Below are positions 9,901-19,307 of a stretch of DNA of 64,000 bases, one piece after another. The DNA is from Bizionia sp. M204 (lineage in GTDB: Bacteria > Bacteroidota > Bacteroidia > Flavobacteriales > Flavobacteriaceae): positions 1,477,001 through 1,541,000 of the forward strand of contig NZ_CP046242.1 of the NCBI RefSeq assembly GCF_023205095.1, in the 5' to 3' direction. Numbering within the stretch: the first letter of the stretch is position 1; every line of letters begins with the position of its first letter. Below the pieces are notes generated by a model. The model saw only the letters and a list, made by a program, of their open reading frames with translations. It had not been told where the DNA came from and did no database searches. A program made the translations under genes and the position numbers.

Positions 9901-12309
9901 CAGTTAGATGCTAATGGCAATGCCTCAATAACAGCATCACAAATTAATAATGGCTCTTTAGATAACTGTGAAATCGCCTCTATTACGGCGTCTCAAACTG
10001 CATTTACATGTGCTGATATAGGTGCTAACAACGTGACTTTAACGGTTACAGACGCTAATGGTAATTCAGATACCTGTATCGCCGTAGTAACAATTACTTT
10101 ACAAGATGAACCAACGGCAACCAACTGTTGGGATAATTATGTATTCAACACAGGGAATTGTACTTGGGAAAACCAAGGAACACAACCTGTTGAACCAACG
10201 GCAACAAACTGCTGGGATAACTATGTATTCAACACAGGGAACTGTACTTGGGAAAACCAAGGAACACAACCTGCGGAACCAACCGCAATAAACTGTTGGG
10301 ATAATTATGTATTCAACTCTGGAAACTGTTCTTGGGAAAACCAAGGAACGCAACCTGTTGAACCAACAGCAACCAACTGTTGGGATAATTATGTATTCAA
10401 CACCGGGAATTGTTCTTGGGAGAATCAAGGATCACAACCTGCTGAACCAACGGCGACAAACTGTTGGGATAATTACGTATTCAACACCGGAAACTGTACC
10501 TGGGAAAACCAAGGCTCACAACCTGCTGAACCAACAGCGACAAACTGCTGGGATAACTATGTGTTTAATGTAGGAAACTGTTCTTGGGAAAACCAAGGAA
10601 CACAACCTGTTGAACCAACGGCTACGAACTGCTGGGATAATTACGTTTTTAATGTAGGAAACTGTACTTGGGAAAACCAAGGATCACAACCTGCTGAACC
10701 AACGGCGACGAACTGTTGGGACAATTACGTATTCAACACAGGCAACTGTTCTTGGGAAAACCAAGGAACACAACCTACTGAACCAACAGCAACCAACTGC
10801 TGGGATAATTACGTATTTAATTCAGGAAACTGTAATTGGGAAAACCAAGGAACGCAACCTGTTGAACCAACGGCGACTAACTGTTGGGACAACTACGTAT
10901 TCAACTCTGGAGACTGTACTTGGGAAAACCAAGGAACGCAACCTACCGAACCAACCGCAATGAACTGCTGGGATAACTTCGTATTCAACACGGGAGATTG
11001 TGCTTGGGAAAATACTGGTACACAACCTACCGAACCAACCGCAACAAACTGTTGGGACAACTACGTATTCAACTCTGGAAATTGTACTTGGGAAAACCAA
11101 GGATCACAACCTGTTGAACCAACGGTGACGAACTGTTGGGATAATTACGTATTCAACACAGGAAACTGTACTTGGGAAAATCAAGGCTCACAACCTACTG
11201 AACCAACCGCGACTAATTGCTGGGATAACTACGTGTTCAACACCGGAAACTGTACTTGGGAGAACCAAGGATCACAACCTGCTGAACCAACCGCAACAAA
11301 CTGCTGGGATAATTATGTATTCAACACCGGAAACTGTACCTGGGAAAACCAAGGCTCACAACCTGCTGAACCAACCGCGACAAACTGCTGGGATAACTAT
11401 GTGTTTAATGTAGGAAACTGTTCTTGGGAAAACCAAGGAACACAACCTGTTGAACCAACGGCTACGAACTGCTGGGATAATTACGTTTTTAATGTAGGAA
11501 ACTGTACTTGGGAAAATCAAGGAACTCAACCTGTTGAACCAACGGCAACCAACTGTTGGGATAATTACGTTTTTAATGTAGGAAACTGTACTTGGGAAAA
11601 TCAAGGAACTCAACCTGTTGAACCAACGGCAACCAACTGTTGGGATAATTATGTATTCAACACGGGAGATTGTACTTGGGAAAACCAAGGAACGCAACCT
11701 ACGGAACCAACTAGTTTAGAATGTTGGGAAACAGCAACCTTTAATACGGCAACCTGTGTTTGGGATGTTACTAATGATGGGGATACTGTAGATCCTGTTT
11801 GTAATATTCAGAATATAACGGTTGAATTAGATGCATTTGGAAATGCCACAATTACAGCTGATCAAATTGATAATGGATCAACTGATGCTTGTGGAATAGA
11901 TACTATTTCTGTTACCCCTAATACATTTGATTCGAATGACATTGGCGACAACAATGTGGTATTTACCGTAACAGATAACAGTGGAAACACGTCAAATTGT
12001 AACGCCATAGTTACGGTTATGGAATCCACATTAAGTAACCCCACATTTGATTATGAGAATGTAAGCATTCAGCCAAATCCGTTTAACAATTATATACAAA
12101 TCAGTTTACCGACGTCTATTGCTAATGATCTATTTACAATTCAACTTTTCGACGTAAATGGCAGATTGGTGTATAACCAAATACAATCTGGTAAACAAGG
12201 AACCCTGACGGTTCAAGGATTAGACAAATTACAACAAGGTCCATACTTTATAAAATTAATTAATAAAAACAATGGTTATAGCGTGGTTAAAAAGTTGATA
12301 AGGTTCTAA
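6985..12309 (+). CDS. Giant M14 zinc carboxypeptidase with 19 tandem 28-aa repeats and T9SS type A domain
   Basis: This 1774-aa protein has a signal peptide (1-27). Its M14 domain is intact and nearly identical to the preceding gene (H195, E198, R272, H312, E391 at the same positions). A regulatory-like domain and FN3 domain (to about 595) are followed by a MAM/jelly-roll-like domain (about 599-790), HYR-like Ig repeats (about 795-1040), and 19 repeats of 28 aa (1042-1573) plus one degenerate copy. A further HYR-like domain (about 1602-1680) and a type A sorting domain with QPNPFNN (about 1694-1774) complete it. It is an extracellular peptidase whose long repeat stalk probably spaces or anchors the enzyme; each repeat has two Cys that could form a disulfide. 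A R-to-L change in GADWYLVYGG is a visible difference from its twin. Confidence 0.92.
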   Translation: MKLTALKLRTLTAMVVFLIASSIMQAQVNASRQADQYLSQKGEVTFSFQINDVSEIESMTSEMSILNYDPNTRTVYAWANTEQFRRFESSNRTFQVNSEDNEATGIVMSNELPASQNRGPYPLTFPLTAYPTYADYATQMQEFAINHPDICELVDIGGTTEGVAGGNKRLLFLKLSDNIGTEEAEPKVMYTSSIHGDEITGYPLMLNLINYFITAYKNTGHSDHLRIKNLIDNSEVWINPMANPDGTYYNNATNTSVVNARRANANNLDLNRNYPDNVNGPHSNGHTAYELETQHFMNLAANTHFVLSANFHGGVEVVNYPWDNTYDRHPDDDWFMQISREYADNAQANSPNGYMDYLNNGITHGADWYLVYGGRQDYMNFTHQCKETTMELSNTKLIPSNQLVSHWNYNREALIEYLIQGTYGFQGKVKDAVSGDPIEATIKLVGHDALGSHTVSSLPHGDFYRPVFAGTYNILIEADCYNSVTLTNETIANYQTKSLGDILLTPLTATAPSNLSTSGTNTISTNASWSATSADNFDIRYKVLAAPTWTEVLGVTNPYQITGLSPNTTYEFQVKSYCGSNSTAYSSSQQFTTTSPIPCIGSTISAFPYTETFDGGLGLWTQGLNDIPGVNYEDWTLNAGSTISTGTGPTDDFTGGGNYLYTEASDANETTNIGQNVTVTLISPCIDLTGYENTNFSFYYHMVGDAMGTISVEVSLDNGIIWNQLNAAGNTVTNTPILIGQQQTNQGSPWLQQTINLSNYDGQVIKLRFSGTTGSTWSSDMAIDQIKISADLASSSAPPTAICQNITVQLDNTGNATIIATDVDGGSTDDVAITNYDIDINSFDCSDIGTPVNITLTVTDADGQTDTCTATVTVVDQIDPEFQNIPANILLTCGSNQPTWTDPTATDNCDNTLTVIRTDSTGLNSGDLFPNGITTISYSVTDDSGNINTVSFNVNVTLDNQKPDAICQNLTLQLDANGNASITASQINNGSLDNCEIASITASQTAFTCADIGANNVTLTVTDANGNSDTCIAVVTITLQDEPTATNCWDNYVFNTGNCTWENQGTQPVEPTATNCWDNYVFNTGNCTWENQGTQPAEPTAINCWDNYVFNSGNCSWENQGTQPVEPTATNCWDNYVFNTGNCSWENQGSQPAEPTATNCWDNYVFNTGNCTWENQGSQPAEPTATNCWDNYVFNVGNCSWENQGTQPVEPTATNCWDNYVFNVGNCTWENQGSQPAEPTATNCWDNYVFNTGNCSWENQGTQPTEPTATNCWDNYVFNSGNCNWENQGTQPVEPTATNCWDNYVFNSGDCTWENQGTQPTEPTAMNCWDNFVFNTGDCAWENTGTQPTEPTATNCWDNYVFNSGNCTWENQGSQPVEPTVTNCWDNYVFNTGNCTWENQGSQPTEPTATNCWDNYVFNTGNCTWENQGSQPAEPTATNCWDNYVFNTGNCTWENQGSQPAEPTATNCWDNYVFNVGNCSWENQGTQPVEPTATNCWDNYVFNVGNCTWENQGTQPVEPTATNCWDNYVFNVGNCTWENQGTQPVEPTATNCWDNYVFNTGDCTWENQGTQPTEPTSLECWETATFNTATCVWDVTNDGDTVDPVCNIQNITVELDAFGNATITADQIDNGSTDACGIDTISVTPNTFDSNDIGDNNVVFTVTDNSGNTSNCNAIVTVMESTLSNPTFDYENVSIQPNPFNNYIQISLPTSIANDLFTIQLFDVNGRLVYNQIQSGKQGTLTVQGLDKLQQGPYFIKLINKNNGYSVVKKLIRF
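10108..11703 (+). repeat. Coding tandem array, 19 x 84 bp
   Basis: Nineteen units of exactly 84 bp encode 28 residues each, beginning EPTATNCWDNYVFN and continuing GNCTWENQGTQP. A degenerate twentieth unit starts at 11704 (EPTSLECWETATFN, then CVWDV). No insertions or deletions break the phase. Some units are almost identical: 11481-11564 and 11565-11648 match over all 84 bp, and 10481-10680 matches 11321-11520 with two differences. Confidence 0.97.
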
Positions 12310-12320
12310 TAATCAATTAA

Positions 12321-12366
12321 GTGATAAAATCATGGCAGGTCTACAAAAATCTGCCATTTTTATCAC
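12321..12366 (+). terminator. Rho-independent terminator
   Basis: TGGCAG (12333-12338) pairs with CTGCCA (12351-12356), followed by a T-run. Outer GTGATAAAA and TTTTTATCAC can extend the stem. Confidence 0.8.
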
Positions 12367-12367
12367 A

Positions 12368-12447
12368 TTGAAAATCAATGAGTTAAAGATTATATTTGCA
12401 TTTCGTCGATTATATTTGCATTTCATGGAATATTTCTCTTATATTTG
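12368..12447 (+). promoter_or_regulatory. Triple -7 boxes upstream of the 1709-aa gene
   Basis: TATATTTG occurs at 12391-12398, 12411-12418 and 12440-12447. The first has TTG at 12368-12370 with a 20-bp spacer, a canonical Bacteroidota promoter. The first two lie in a 20-bp tandem duplication (GATTATATTTGCATTTC at 12388 and 12408). The third can use the TTG inside the second box as its -33. TTTCATGGA at 12421 matches the shared cargo-gene motif. Confidence 0.7.
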
Positions 12448-12502
12448 TCCCCAAGCTATTAATAAAAATTAATTAGTCCCAAAACTAATAAATTGACTAC
12501 TT

Positions 12503-15500
12503 ATGAAAAATTCTACTATCCAAGTACGAAAGTACCTATTGCTATTTAGTGTACTTTTATTTTCAAGTTACTCATTCTCTCAAACAACCCTTTATTCAGA
12601 AAACTTCCAAAGTAGTTTTGGGGGCTGGACTGTTTCTTCGTCGGGATCTGGAACTGGTGAATGGTTAAGAGGCACAAACGTATCTCATAACACGGGTAAT
12701 ACGGGAAATTATATTCATTCTAGGAAAGACACATCTCAATATAACAACAATACATTTATAACAGCAACTAGTCCTGCTATAAACTTAAGTGGTTATACCA
12801 ATCTAAATTTAGAAATTGATATCTGGTACGAAACGGAAGCAGCCTATGACGGTATGAAAATAGAGTACTCGCTTAATAACGGTTCTACGTGGAGTGATTT
12901 AGGATCCGTTACTAATACCAATTGGTATAATGACACGGATGTGGATGCCTTCAATAATGGTGAAGATGGTTGGTCAGGAAATAGTACAGGTTGGATAACA
13001 CGAAATCTTAATTTGTCAACGGAGAATATAAATTTTGAAACGAGTACACAAGTTAGGTTTAGAATTTTATTTGCTTCAGACGGCAGCATAACTAATACAG
13101 GTGTCGCTTTTGATGAAATATTAATTGAAGGAAACATAGCGGTTCCTCAACCAGAAATAGACATCACAGGACTAACAATCTCCATACCTGATGGTGATAC
13201 TACACCATCTACTGCCGATGATACTGAATTTGGTTCAGTAGAAATAGGATCTACAACAGATCATACATTTACCATACACAATCGAGGAACAGCTACTTTA
13301 AATTTAACCGGTGGATCACCGCTAGTTGATATTTCCGGAAGTGCAGCTTTTACAATTTTAACACAACCTGGGGGAAGCACTATTGCTGCTGGAGCTAGCC
13401 GAACATTTGTCGTTCGTTTTGCACCTTCAGCTGCTGGCACTGTTACTGCTAATATTTCAATAGACAATAATGATAGTAACGAAAACCCTTATAATTTCAG
13501 AGTACAAGGTACAGGCGTCGCACCTTTAACCGAAGGTCCAGGCGGCGTTACTAACGATTTAGCTTTGTGGTTAAAAGGAACAGATGGATTGGGTTATACC
13601 ACTGGTCAACCTGTATCGCTTTGGGCAGATCAAGGCCGAGGCGCTAATGCTACAGCACCGACAGGATTAGAACCAACCTACCGCGATGCCCCTTTATTTA
13701 ATGTTAATTTTAATCCTGTTGTAGATTTTGATAATGATTATGACACGGCAGGAGAAGATTTTGGTTATTCGGACACCAATAGAAATACATTAGTCGGAAC
13801 AGAAGGTTTTTATACACAAGATATGTTTCTCGTGGTTATTCCGGATGTGAATGTAACTTCATCTTTAGCTAGTATGGATGTTTTTTGTGGAGATATTGAT
13901 CCTGTAACTGATGAACGAGATGGATCTGGTATTGGCTATGGTAGATATTCTGTACGATTTGATAATGAAATTATCTCATATTGTGTTAATACAACATCAA
14001 CTTCAACTGTACCAGTAGCTGATAGAGGTTACGGAATTGCACATACTGGCTTAACAGACAACTATAACAATGTAGGTATTATAAACTCTAAAAACAATTC
14101 AAACTCCCCTACAAGTAGTGTGTTATTATATAATGCTAATGACATAGGAAATACAGAAGTCGGAGTGCCACAATTTGAAAATGTTTCCAACTCTAGATAC
14201 TTTTTAGGAAGAAGTGAAGCATTTAAAGGTAGTTATGAGGGTAGAATTGCTGAAGTAATTACATATTCGGCTAAAAAAGATGATGCCAATCTCACCCAAG
14301 AACGCAACCGTATCCAATCCTATTTAGCCATTAAATATGGCATTACATTGGGGGTTAATGGCACATCCCAAGATTACGTAGATAGTGATGGAACACTGAT
14401 TTGGGACGCTAATACAGGCACACCAGCAGAAGATGTTTTCAACTATGATATTGCCGGAATAGGTCGTGATGATGCATCTGATTTATTACAAAAACAATCT
14501 CGTAGTGTTAATAACGCTGTTGATGGTGGCTTTAGAGCCCAAGGTGTTTTAACCATAGGTATGGGCGCTATTTCTAACACCAATAATTTAAATACCAATT
14601 CAGAATTAGAAGATAAAGAGTTCTTGGTTTGGGGTAATAATGGTATTGATTTAGATACAGCCTCACCAGATATTACGGTAAATATGAGTTCGTCTATTTC
14701 ACCAGCTTTAACAACAGATGTGTCATTTTCTGCAATAAGCAGAACATGGAAGGTTGTCGAGAATGTTGGTTCTGGAGGTGATATTCCTTCTGTAGAAGTC
14801 GCAATTTTAAGAAGCGCTGTAAGAACTGCAACACCACCTAACGGTCGTTATTTAATGTTTATTTCAGATACACCAAACTTTGATCCAACAGCCGATTACC
14901 GCGTTATGACAGAAGGCACAAACGAATTAGGTGAAGCTATTTTAAAAACGAATTATGATTTTGATGACACCAAATATATCACATTTGGTTGGGCACCAGA
15001 GCGTACCTTTGAACGTTCAGTATATTTCAATGGAACATCAAACTATATGGACATGGAAGATGCTTTGGATGTTAACCCAACGGCCTTTACTATTTCATCA
15101 TGGATTAGACGTGATGTAAACTCTTTGAATAAGTCTATCGTTTCAAAACGTGATGCCGCATTTACTGAAGGTTACGACTTAAAAATAAACGCTGTTGGTC
15201 AGTTTGAAGCGTCTTGGAAAACAGCTTCTGGAGCCATACAAACCACAACTTCTAATACCATTATCCCTGAAAATGAATGGCATCAAGTAGCTGTTATTTA
15301 TCAAGGTGGAACTGCTTTTATATATATTGATGGCATATTAGATAAACAAGCGGCCAAATCAGCTCCTAATAATACTGACCAATCGTTTTATATTGGCGCG
15401 GCATCTAAATTGACGCCTCAAGCATTTTTTAATGGAAATATAGACGAGGTACGTGTTTGGAATACAGCTTTAACGGTTAAACAATTGCGTTATATCATGA

Positions 15501-17632
15501 ATCAGGAAATTGCAAACAACTCTGGATTTGTTGGAGGGGCTTATTTCTTGAGTAAAGGCGTAACACCTACAAAAGATGAAGTTGCTGCTATTCCTTGGTC
15601 TAGCTTGGCTGGTTATTACCCAATGTCTACTTACACGTATACCAACACGAAAGATGAATCTGGTAATGGCCACCAAGGTGCTTTACGTAGCTTAAGAACG
15701 GTAGATAGACAAACGGCCCCATTACCTTATAAAACCATCGGTACGGGAACGAGTGATTGGAGCCTGCATACGACTTGGTTAAATGGAAATTTACAAACCA
15801 TACCTGGCGCCAACTCAATAGTGGATAACACAATTACTGTAGACTGGAACATTGTTGAAGTTGATGACAACGTAACTATGAGCAATAGCAGTTTAACAGC
15901 AGGAAATTTAGGAAACCGAAACCTATTAGCCTTATTTGTAGAGTCTAGTGAATTAACTTTAGACGGTGATAACACGACCGAAACAGGAAATGGTATTACA
16001 GTAACACACTACTTAAATTTATTAGGAAAAATAGATTTAGAAGGCGAATCGCAATTAATACAAACCATTGACAGTGATTTAAATGTTGGTATTTCGGGTT
16101 CTCTTGAAAAAGATCAACAAGGTACACTTGATGTTTTCACATATAATTATTGGAGTGCGCCTGTAGGAAATACAGCAACGGCAAATCCAAATAATTTTAG
16201 TTATTCGTTGAATAATAACATTATGAAAGATGGTACATCATCAGGAGCACCTGCGAACATAACTTATGTAGGTGGATATAATGGTTCTAATAGTGATGCC
16301 GATCTTAAAATTGCTCATTATTGGATATGGAAATACAATAACCGTATTGCAGATAATTACGCGTCTTGGCAGCACGTTAGAAATACAGGAACATTATTAG
16401 CTGGAGAAGGCTTTACTATGAAAGGTGTTACCAATACTGCTGGTGTTGTTTCTTTAGAGCAAAACTATGTGTTTGACGGAAAACCGAATAACGGAAATGT
16501 TGGCTTAACTATTAATGCTGGAAATGAATATTTAGTAGGTAACCCCTATGCTTCTGCCATTGATGCGGAACAATTTATAGCAGATAACGGCCCTACCATT
16601 TCAGGATCTGGAGCAAATCCAGCTATTAGTGGTACGCTATATTTCTGGGAACATTGGGGCGGCGGCTCACATGTTACCGCTGAATACCAAGGTGGTTACG
16701 GTACTTATAATTTCTCTGGTGGTACACCTGCCGCATCTATGGGTACTAATCATCCGGATGGTGGAACTGGTGGCACAGCTACTAAAACACCAGGACGTTA
16801 TATTCCGGTTGGACAAGGTTTCTTTGTTGCCGGTGAGTCTAATGGTAGCGTGGTATTTAATAACGGACAACGGAGATTTCAAAAAGAAGGTGGTACAGGC
16901 TCTGTATTTATGAGATCTACAGAAGATAATATTGATGTGGTTGATTCACGAATGAAAATCCGATTAGGTTTTAACTCCGTGAATACCATTCACAGACAAT
17001 TATTAGTAACTGCTGATGATCGTGCTTCTATAGATTACGATTGGGGATTTGATGGCTTACTAAATGAAGTCCAAATAGACGAAATGGCCTGGGTAATTCA
17101 TGCAGATAAGTACACAATTCAAGGCATTAATTCCTTTACGGAAGATACTGTGCTACCATTAAACATCGTAACTAGAGATGACGGGTTAAATAACATAACT
17201 ATTGATAATTTAGAAAATATTCCAAGTGATTTAGAGATATATGTACATGATATTGCATTGGATATATACCATAACTTACGCACGGATGGTGACTATGAAT
17301 TTTATTTAGATGCTGGCGAATATGCTGATCGTTTCGAAATTACATTTAGAGACGGCAACTCGTTAGGTACGGAAGATGTTACGTTGCAAGAAAACTTACA
17401 AGTTTACTTCGCGAACGCCAAAGGAAGCATCATTATTCACAACCCGAAAATGGTACGTTTAGATGCTGCTGAAATGTTCAATATTATAGGACAGTCTATA
17501 ATTCGAGTTGATACTTTAGAAGATACAAACTATCAAGAAATTAAAGTAAATGGTTTAAGCACAGGCACCTATATCATTAATCTAGAAAAAACGGATGGTA
17601 GCATCCTGTCTAAAAAGGTAATAGTGAAATAG
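12503..17632 (+). CDS. Large T9SS cargo protein with ASPM/Hydin-like and LamG domains
   Basis: This 1709-aa protein has a signal peptide (1-26). A jelly-roll/MAM-like domain (about 27-212) precedes an ASPM-SPD-2-Hydin-like Ig domain (about 218-338), then a domain starting NDLALWLKG (about 350-830) of a kind common in flavobacterial surface proteins. A LamG domain (about 839-1003), a beta-rich region with VGNPYASAIDA (from 1345), the pre-terminal module (about 1482-1622) and a sorting-like C-terminus ending SKKVIVK follow. From LamG onward it parallels the first gene of the window. There is no catalytic signature, so a surface adhesin or glycan-binding role is inferred. Confidence 0.88.
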   Translation: MKNSTIQVRKYLLLFSVLLFSSYSFSQTTLYSENFQSSFGGWTVSSSGSGTGEWLRGTNVSHNTGNTGNYIHSRKDTSQYNNNTFITATSPAINLSGYTNLNLEIDIWYETEAAYDGMKIEYSLNNGSTWSDLGSVTNTNWYNDTDVDAFNNGEDGWSGNSTGWITRNLNLSTENINFETSTQVRFRILFASDGSITNTGVAFDEILIEGNIAVPQPEIDITGLTISIPDGDTTPSTADDTEFGSVEIGSTTDHTFTIHNRGTATLNLTGGSPLVDISGSAAFTILTQPGGSTIAAGASRTFVVRFAPSAAGTVTANISIDNNDSNENPYNFRVQGTGVAPLTEGPGGVTNDLALWLKGTDGLGYTTGQPVSLWADQGRGANATAPTGLEPTYRDAPLFNVNFNPVVDFDNDYDTAGEDFGYSDTNRNTLVGTEGFYTQDMFLVVIPDVNVTSSLASMDVFCGDIDPVTDERDGSGIGYGRYSVRFDNEIISYCVNTTSTSTVPVADRGYGIAHTGLTDNYNNVGIINSKNNSNSPTSSVLLYNANDIGNTEVGVPQFENVSNSRYFLGRSEAFKGSYEGRIAEVITYSAKKDDANLTQERNRIQSYLAIKYGITLGVNGTSQDYVDSDGTLIWDANTGTPAEDVFNYDIAGIGRDDASDLLQKQSRSVNNAVDGGFRAQGVLTIGMGAISNTNNLNTNSELEDKEFLVWGNNGIDLDTASPDITVNMSSSISPALTTDVSFSAISRTWKVVENVGSGGDIPSVEVAILRSAVRTATPPNGRYLMFISDTPNFDPTADYRVMTEGTNELGEAILKTNYDFDDTKYITFGWAPERTFERSVYFNGTSNYMDMEDALDVNPTAFTISSWIRRDVNSLNKSIVSKRDAAFTEGYDLKINAVGQFEASWKTASGAIQTTTSNTIIPENEWHQVAVIYQGGTAFIYIDGILDKQAAKSAPNNTDQSFYIGAASKLTPQAFFNGNIDEVRVWNTALTVKQLRYIMNQEIANNSGFVGGAYFLSKGVTPTKDEVAAIPWSSLAGYYPMSTYTYTNTKDESGNGHQGALRSLRTVDRQTAPLPYKTIGTGTSDWSLHTTWLNGNLQTIPGANSIVDNTITVDWNIVEVDDNVTMSNSSLTAGNLGNRNLLALFVESSELTLDGDNTTETGNGITVTHYLNLLGKIDLEGESQLIQTIDSDLNVGISGSLEKDQQGTLDVFTYNYWSAPVGNTATANPNNFSYSLNNNIMKDGTSSGAPANITYVGGYNGSNSDADLKIAHYWIWKYNNRIADNYASWQHVRNTGTLLAGEGFTMKGVTNTAGVVSLEQNYVFDGKPNNGNVGLTINAGNEYLVGNPYASAIDAEQFIADNGPTISGSGANPAISGTLYFWEHWGGGSHVTAEYQGGYGTYNFSGGTPAASMGTNHPDGGTGGTATKTPGRYIPVGQGFFVAGESNGSVVFNNGQRRFQKEGGTGSVFMRSTEDNIDVVDSRMKIRLGFNSVNTIHRQLLVTADDRASIDYDWGFDGLLNEVQIDEMAWVIHADKYTIQGINSFTEDTVLPLNIVTRDDGLNNITIDNLENIPSDLEIYVHDIALDIYHNLRTDGDYEFYLDAGEYADRFEITFRDGNSLGTEDVTLQENLQVYFANAKGSIIIHNPKMVRLDAAEMFNIIGQSIIRVDTLEDTNYQEIKVNGLSTGTYIINLEKTDGSILSKKVIVK

Positions 17633-17652
17633 CCTTAATACATGTCAAATAA

Positions 17653-17688
17653 AAAAGCCCTGAAAAGAAATTTTCAGGGCTTTTTTTT
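17653..17688. terminator. Bidirectional terminator
   Basis: AAAAGCCCTGAAAA (17653-17666) pairs with TTTTCAGGGCTTTT (17671-17684), with an A-run before and T-run after. It serves the 1709-aa gene on plus and hisS on minus. Confidence 0.9.
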
Positions 17689-17720
17689 ACAGCTAATTTT
17701 TGTTTCTAATTACAATAGCT

Positions 17721-19091
17721 TTAAGTTAATTTTTGAGTCAAAGCATCTAATGACAATTCAAATTGTTCACCTGAAATCATATTTTTTAATGTGTATGTGT
17801 CTTGCTCCATCTCGTTATCACCTACTAAAACCACAAAAGGAATGTGTCGCTTATTTGCGTGATTCATTTGCTTTTTCATTTTAGCATCATCAGGATATAA
17901 TTCGGCATTAACACCTTGCCGGCGCAAATGCTTAATAGCTTTTAAACTAAACAGCGCTTCCGCTTCACCAAAATTGATAAACAACACATCAATATTTTTA
18001 GTCACCGTTTCTGGAAATAAATTCAGTTCTTCTAATACTAAATAAATGCGGTCTAACCCGAAACTAATTCCAACACCACTCATATCAGGCATACCAAAAA
18101 TTCCCGTTAAATCGTCATAACGACCACCTCCACCTATGGATCCCATTTTGACACCATCTGGTGCAGAGACTTCATAAATAGCGCCTGTATAATAATTTAA
18201 ACCACGTGCTAAAGTAACGTCCAATTGTAATTTGGCAGATTGTAGACCGAGTTCTGAAATGGCTTTATCAATAAATGCCAATTCTTCAATACCTTTTCTA
18301 CCATCTTCTGAACTGTTTAAAATAGTTTTAAGTTGCTCTATTTGCGAATTGAAGTCGCCAGACAATGTAAACAACGGCTGTAATGTATTAATACCGTCTT
18401 GCGAAATGCCTTTTTCCAACATTTCTGCTTTTACCTTCTCCTCGCCAATTTTGTCCAATTTATCTAAAGCAACCGTAAAGTCGATGAGTTTATCACTGGC
18501 ATCAATAACTTCGGCAATACCCGATAATATTTTACGGTTGTTAATTTTTATGGTAACACCTTCCAGTTTTAATGCCGAAAAAACGCTGTCATATAATTGT
18601 ACGAATTCCACTTCTTGCCATAGGGAGGTTGATCCAACCACATCGGCATCACACTGGAAAAATTCTCTAAAACGTCCTTTTTGCGGTCTATCCGCGCGCC
18701 AAACTGGTTGCATTTGGTAGCGCTTAAATGGAAACTCAATCTCATTTTGGTGTTGTACCACGTATCGCGCAAAGGGAACGGTAAGATCGTAACGAAGCGC
18801 TTTTTCAGAAATGCTAGCTGTTATTTTATTAGAGTCCTTTTCAGAATACAACCCATCATCAACCTTATTCAAATAATCTCCAGAATTCAAAATCTTAAAA
18901 ATCAACCGATCCCCTTCTTCGCCATATTTTCCCATAAGGGTATCCGAATTTTCAAAACTAGGGGTTTCTATTGGCTGAAACCCAAAGGTTTCAAATTGCT
19001 TCTGGATGGTTTGAAAAATATAATTACGTTTGGCAACTTGTTCCGGATTAAAATCCCTTGTGCCTTTTGGTATGCTTGGTTTTTGTGCCAT
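17721..19091 (-). CDS. hisS: Histidine--tRNA ligase
   Basis: This 456-aa class II aminoacyl-tRNA synthetase charges tRNA-His in the cytoplasm. It starts MAQKPSIPKGTRDFNP and carries the class II motif 2 region (RYQMQPVWRADRPQKGRFREF), the histidyl motif LARGLNYYTGAIYE, and the glycine-rich GSIGGGGRYDDL. The C-terminal anticodon-binding domain starts near residue 360. Length and motifs are normal for the Bacteroidota type. Confidence 0.97.
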   Translation of the reverse strand: MAQKPSIPKGTRDFNPEQVAKRNYIFQTIQKQFETFGFQPIETPSFENSDTLMGKYGEEGDRLIFKILNSGDYLNKVDDGLYSEKDSNKITASISEKALRYDLTVPFARYVVQHQNEIEFPFKRYQMQPVWRADRPQKGRFREFFQCDADVVGSTSLWQEVEFVQLYDSVFSALKLEGVTIKINNRKILSGIAEVIDASDKLIDFTVALDKLDKIGEEKVKAEMLEKGISQDGINTLQPLFTLSGDFNSQIEQLKTILNSSEDGRKGIEELAFIDKAISELGLQSAKLQLDVTLARGLNYYTGAIYEVSAPDGVKMGSIGGGGRYDDLTGIFGMPDMSGVGISFGLDRIYLVLEELNLFPETVTKNIDVLFINFGEAEALFSLKAIKHLRRQGVNAELYPDDAKMKKQMNHANKRHIPFVVLVGDNEMEQDTYTLKNMISGEQFELSLDALTQKLT

Positions 19092-19191
19092 AATCTTTTA
19101 CCACGAAAGTGGAAATCTCTTTTTAATCCCGACAAACATCAGGACTTATTCATACTAACTTCTTAACAAAAATAATTAATAATCAGCTGTC

Positions 19192-19223
19192 ATTACGCTC
19201 TTTTTACTTTAAATAAGCGTAAT
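19192..19223. terminator. Possible hairpin after the 155-aa gene
   Basis: ATTACGCT (19192-19199) pairs with AGCGTAAT (19216-19223) around a 16-nt loop. It lacks a clear T-run, so it is only a weak terminator candidate. Confidence 0.3.
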
Positions 19224-19307
19224 TATCTTTTTAATAATTATTGGGAATCAATTCAACAAATTGCCACTTCTCTCCTATCGCAATTTTTCGCAAAGACAAT
19301 GCTACTA

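Noticed and set aside
10099-11697. Several long open frames on both strands across the repeat array
   Set aside because: They are by-products of the 84-bp coding repeat; only the frame of the M14 gene has a start, domains before and after, and conserved residues.
10108-11703. CRISPR-like regular repeats
   Set aside because: Units are contiguous 84-bp coding repeats with no unique spacers and no cas genes nearby.
18232-19166. Plus-strand open frames opposite hisS
   Set aside because: Antisense to a clear histidyl-tRNA synthetase; composition reflects the opposite strand.
19192-19223. Hairpin treated as a small RNA
   Set aside because: Eight-pair stem with a large loop and no promoter box; kept only as a weak terminator candidate.
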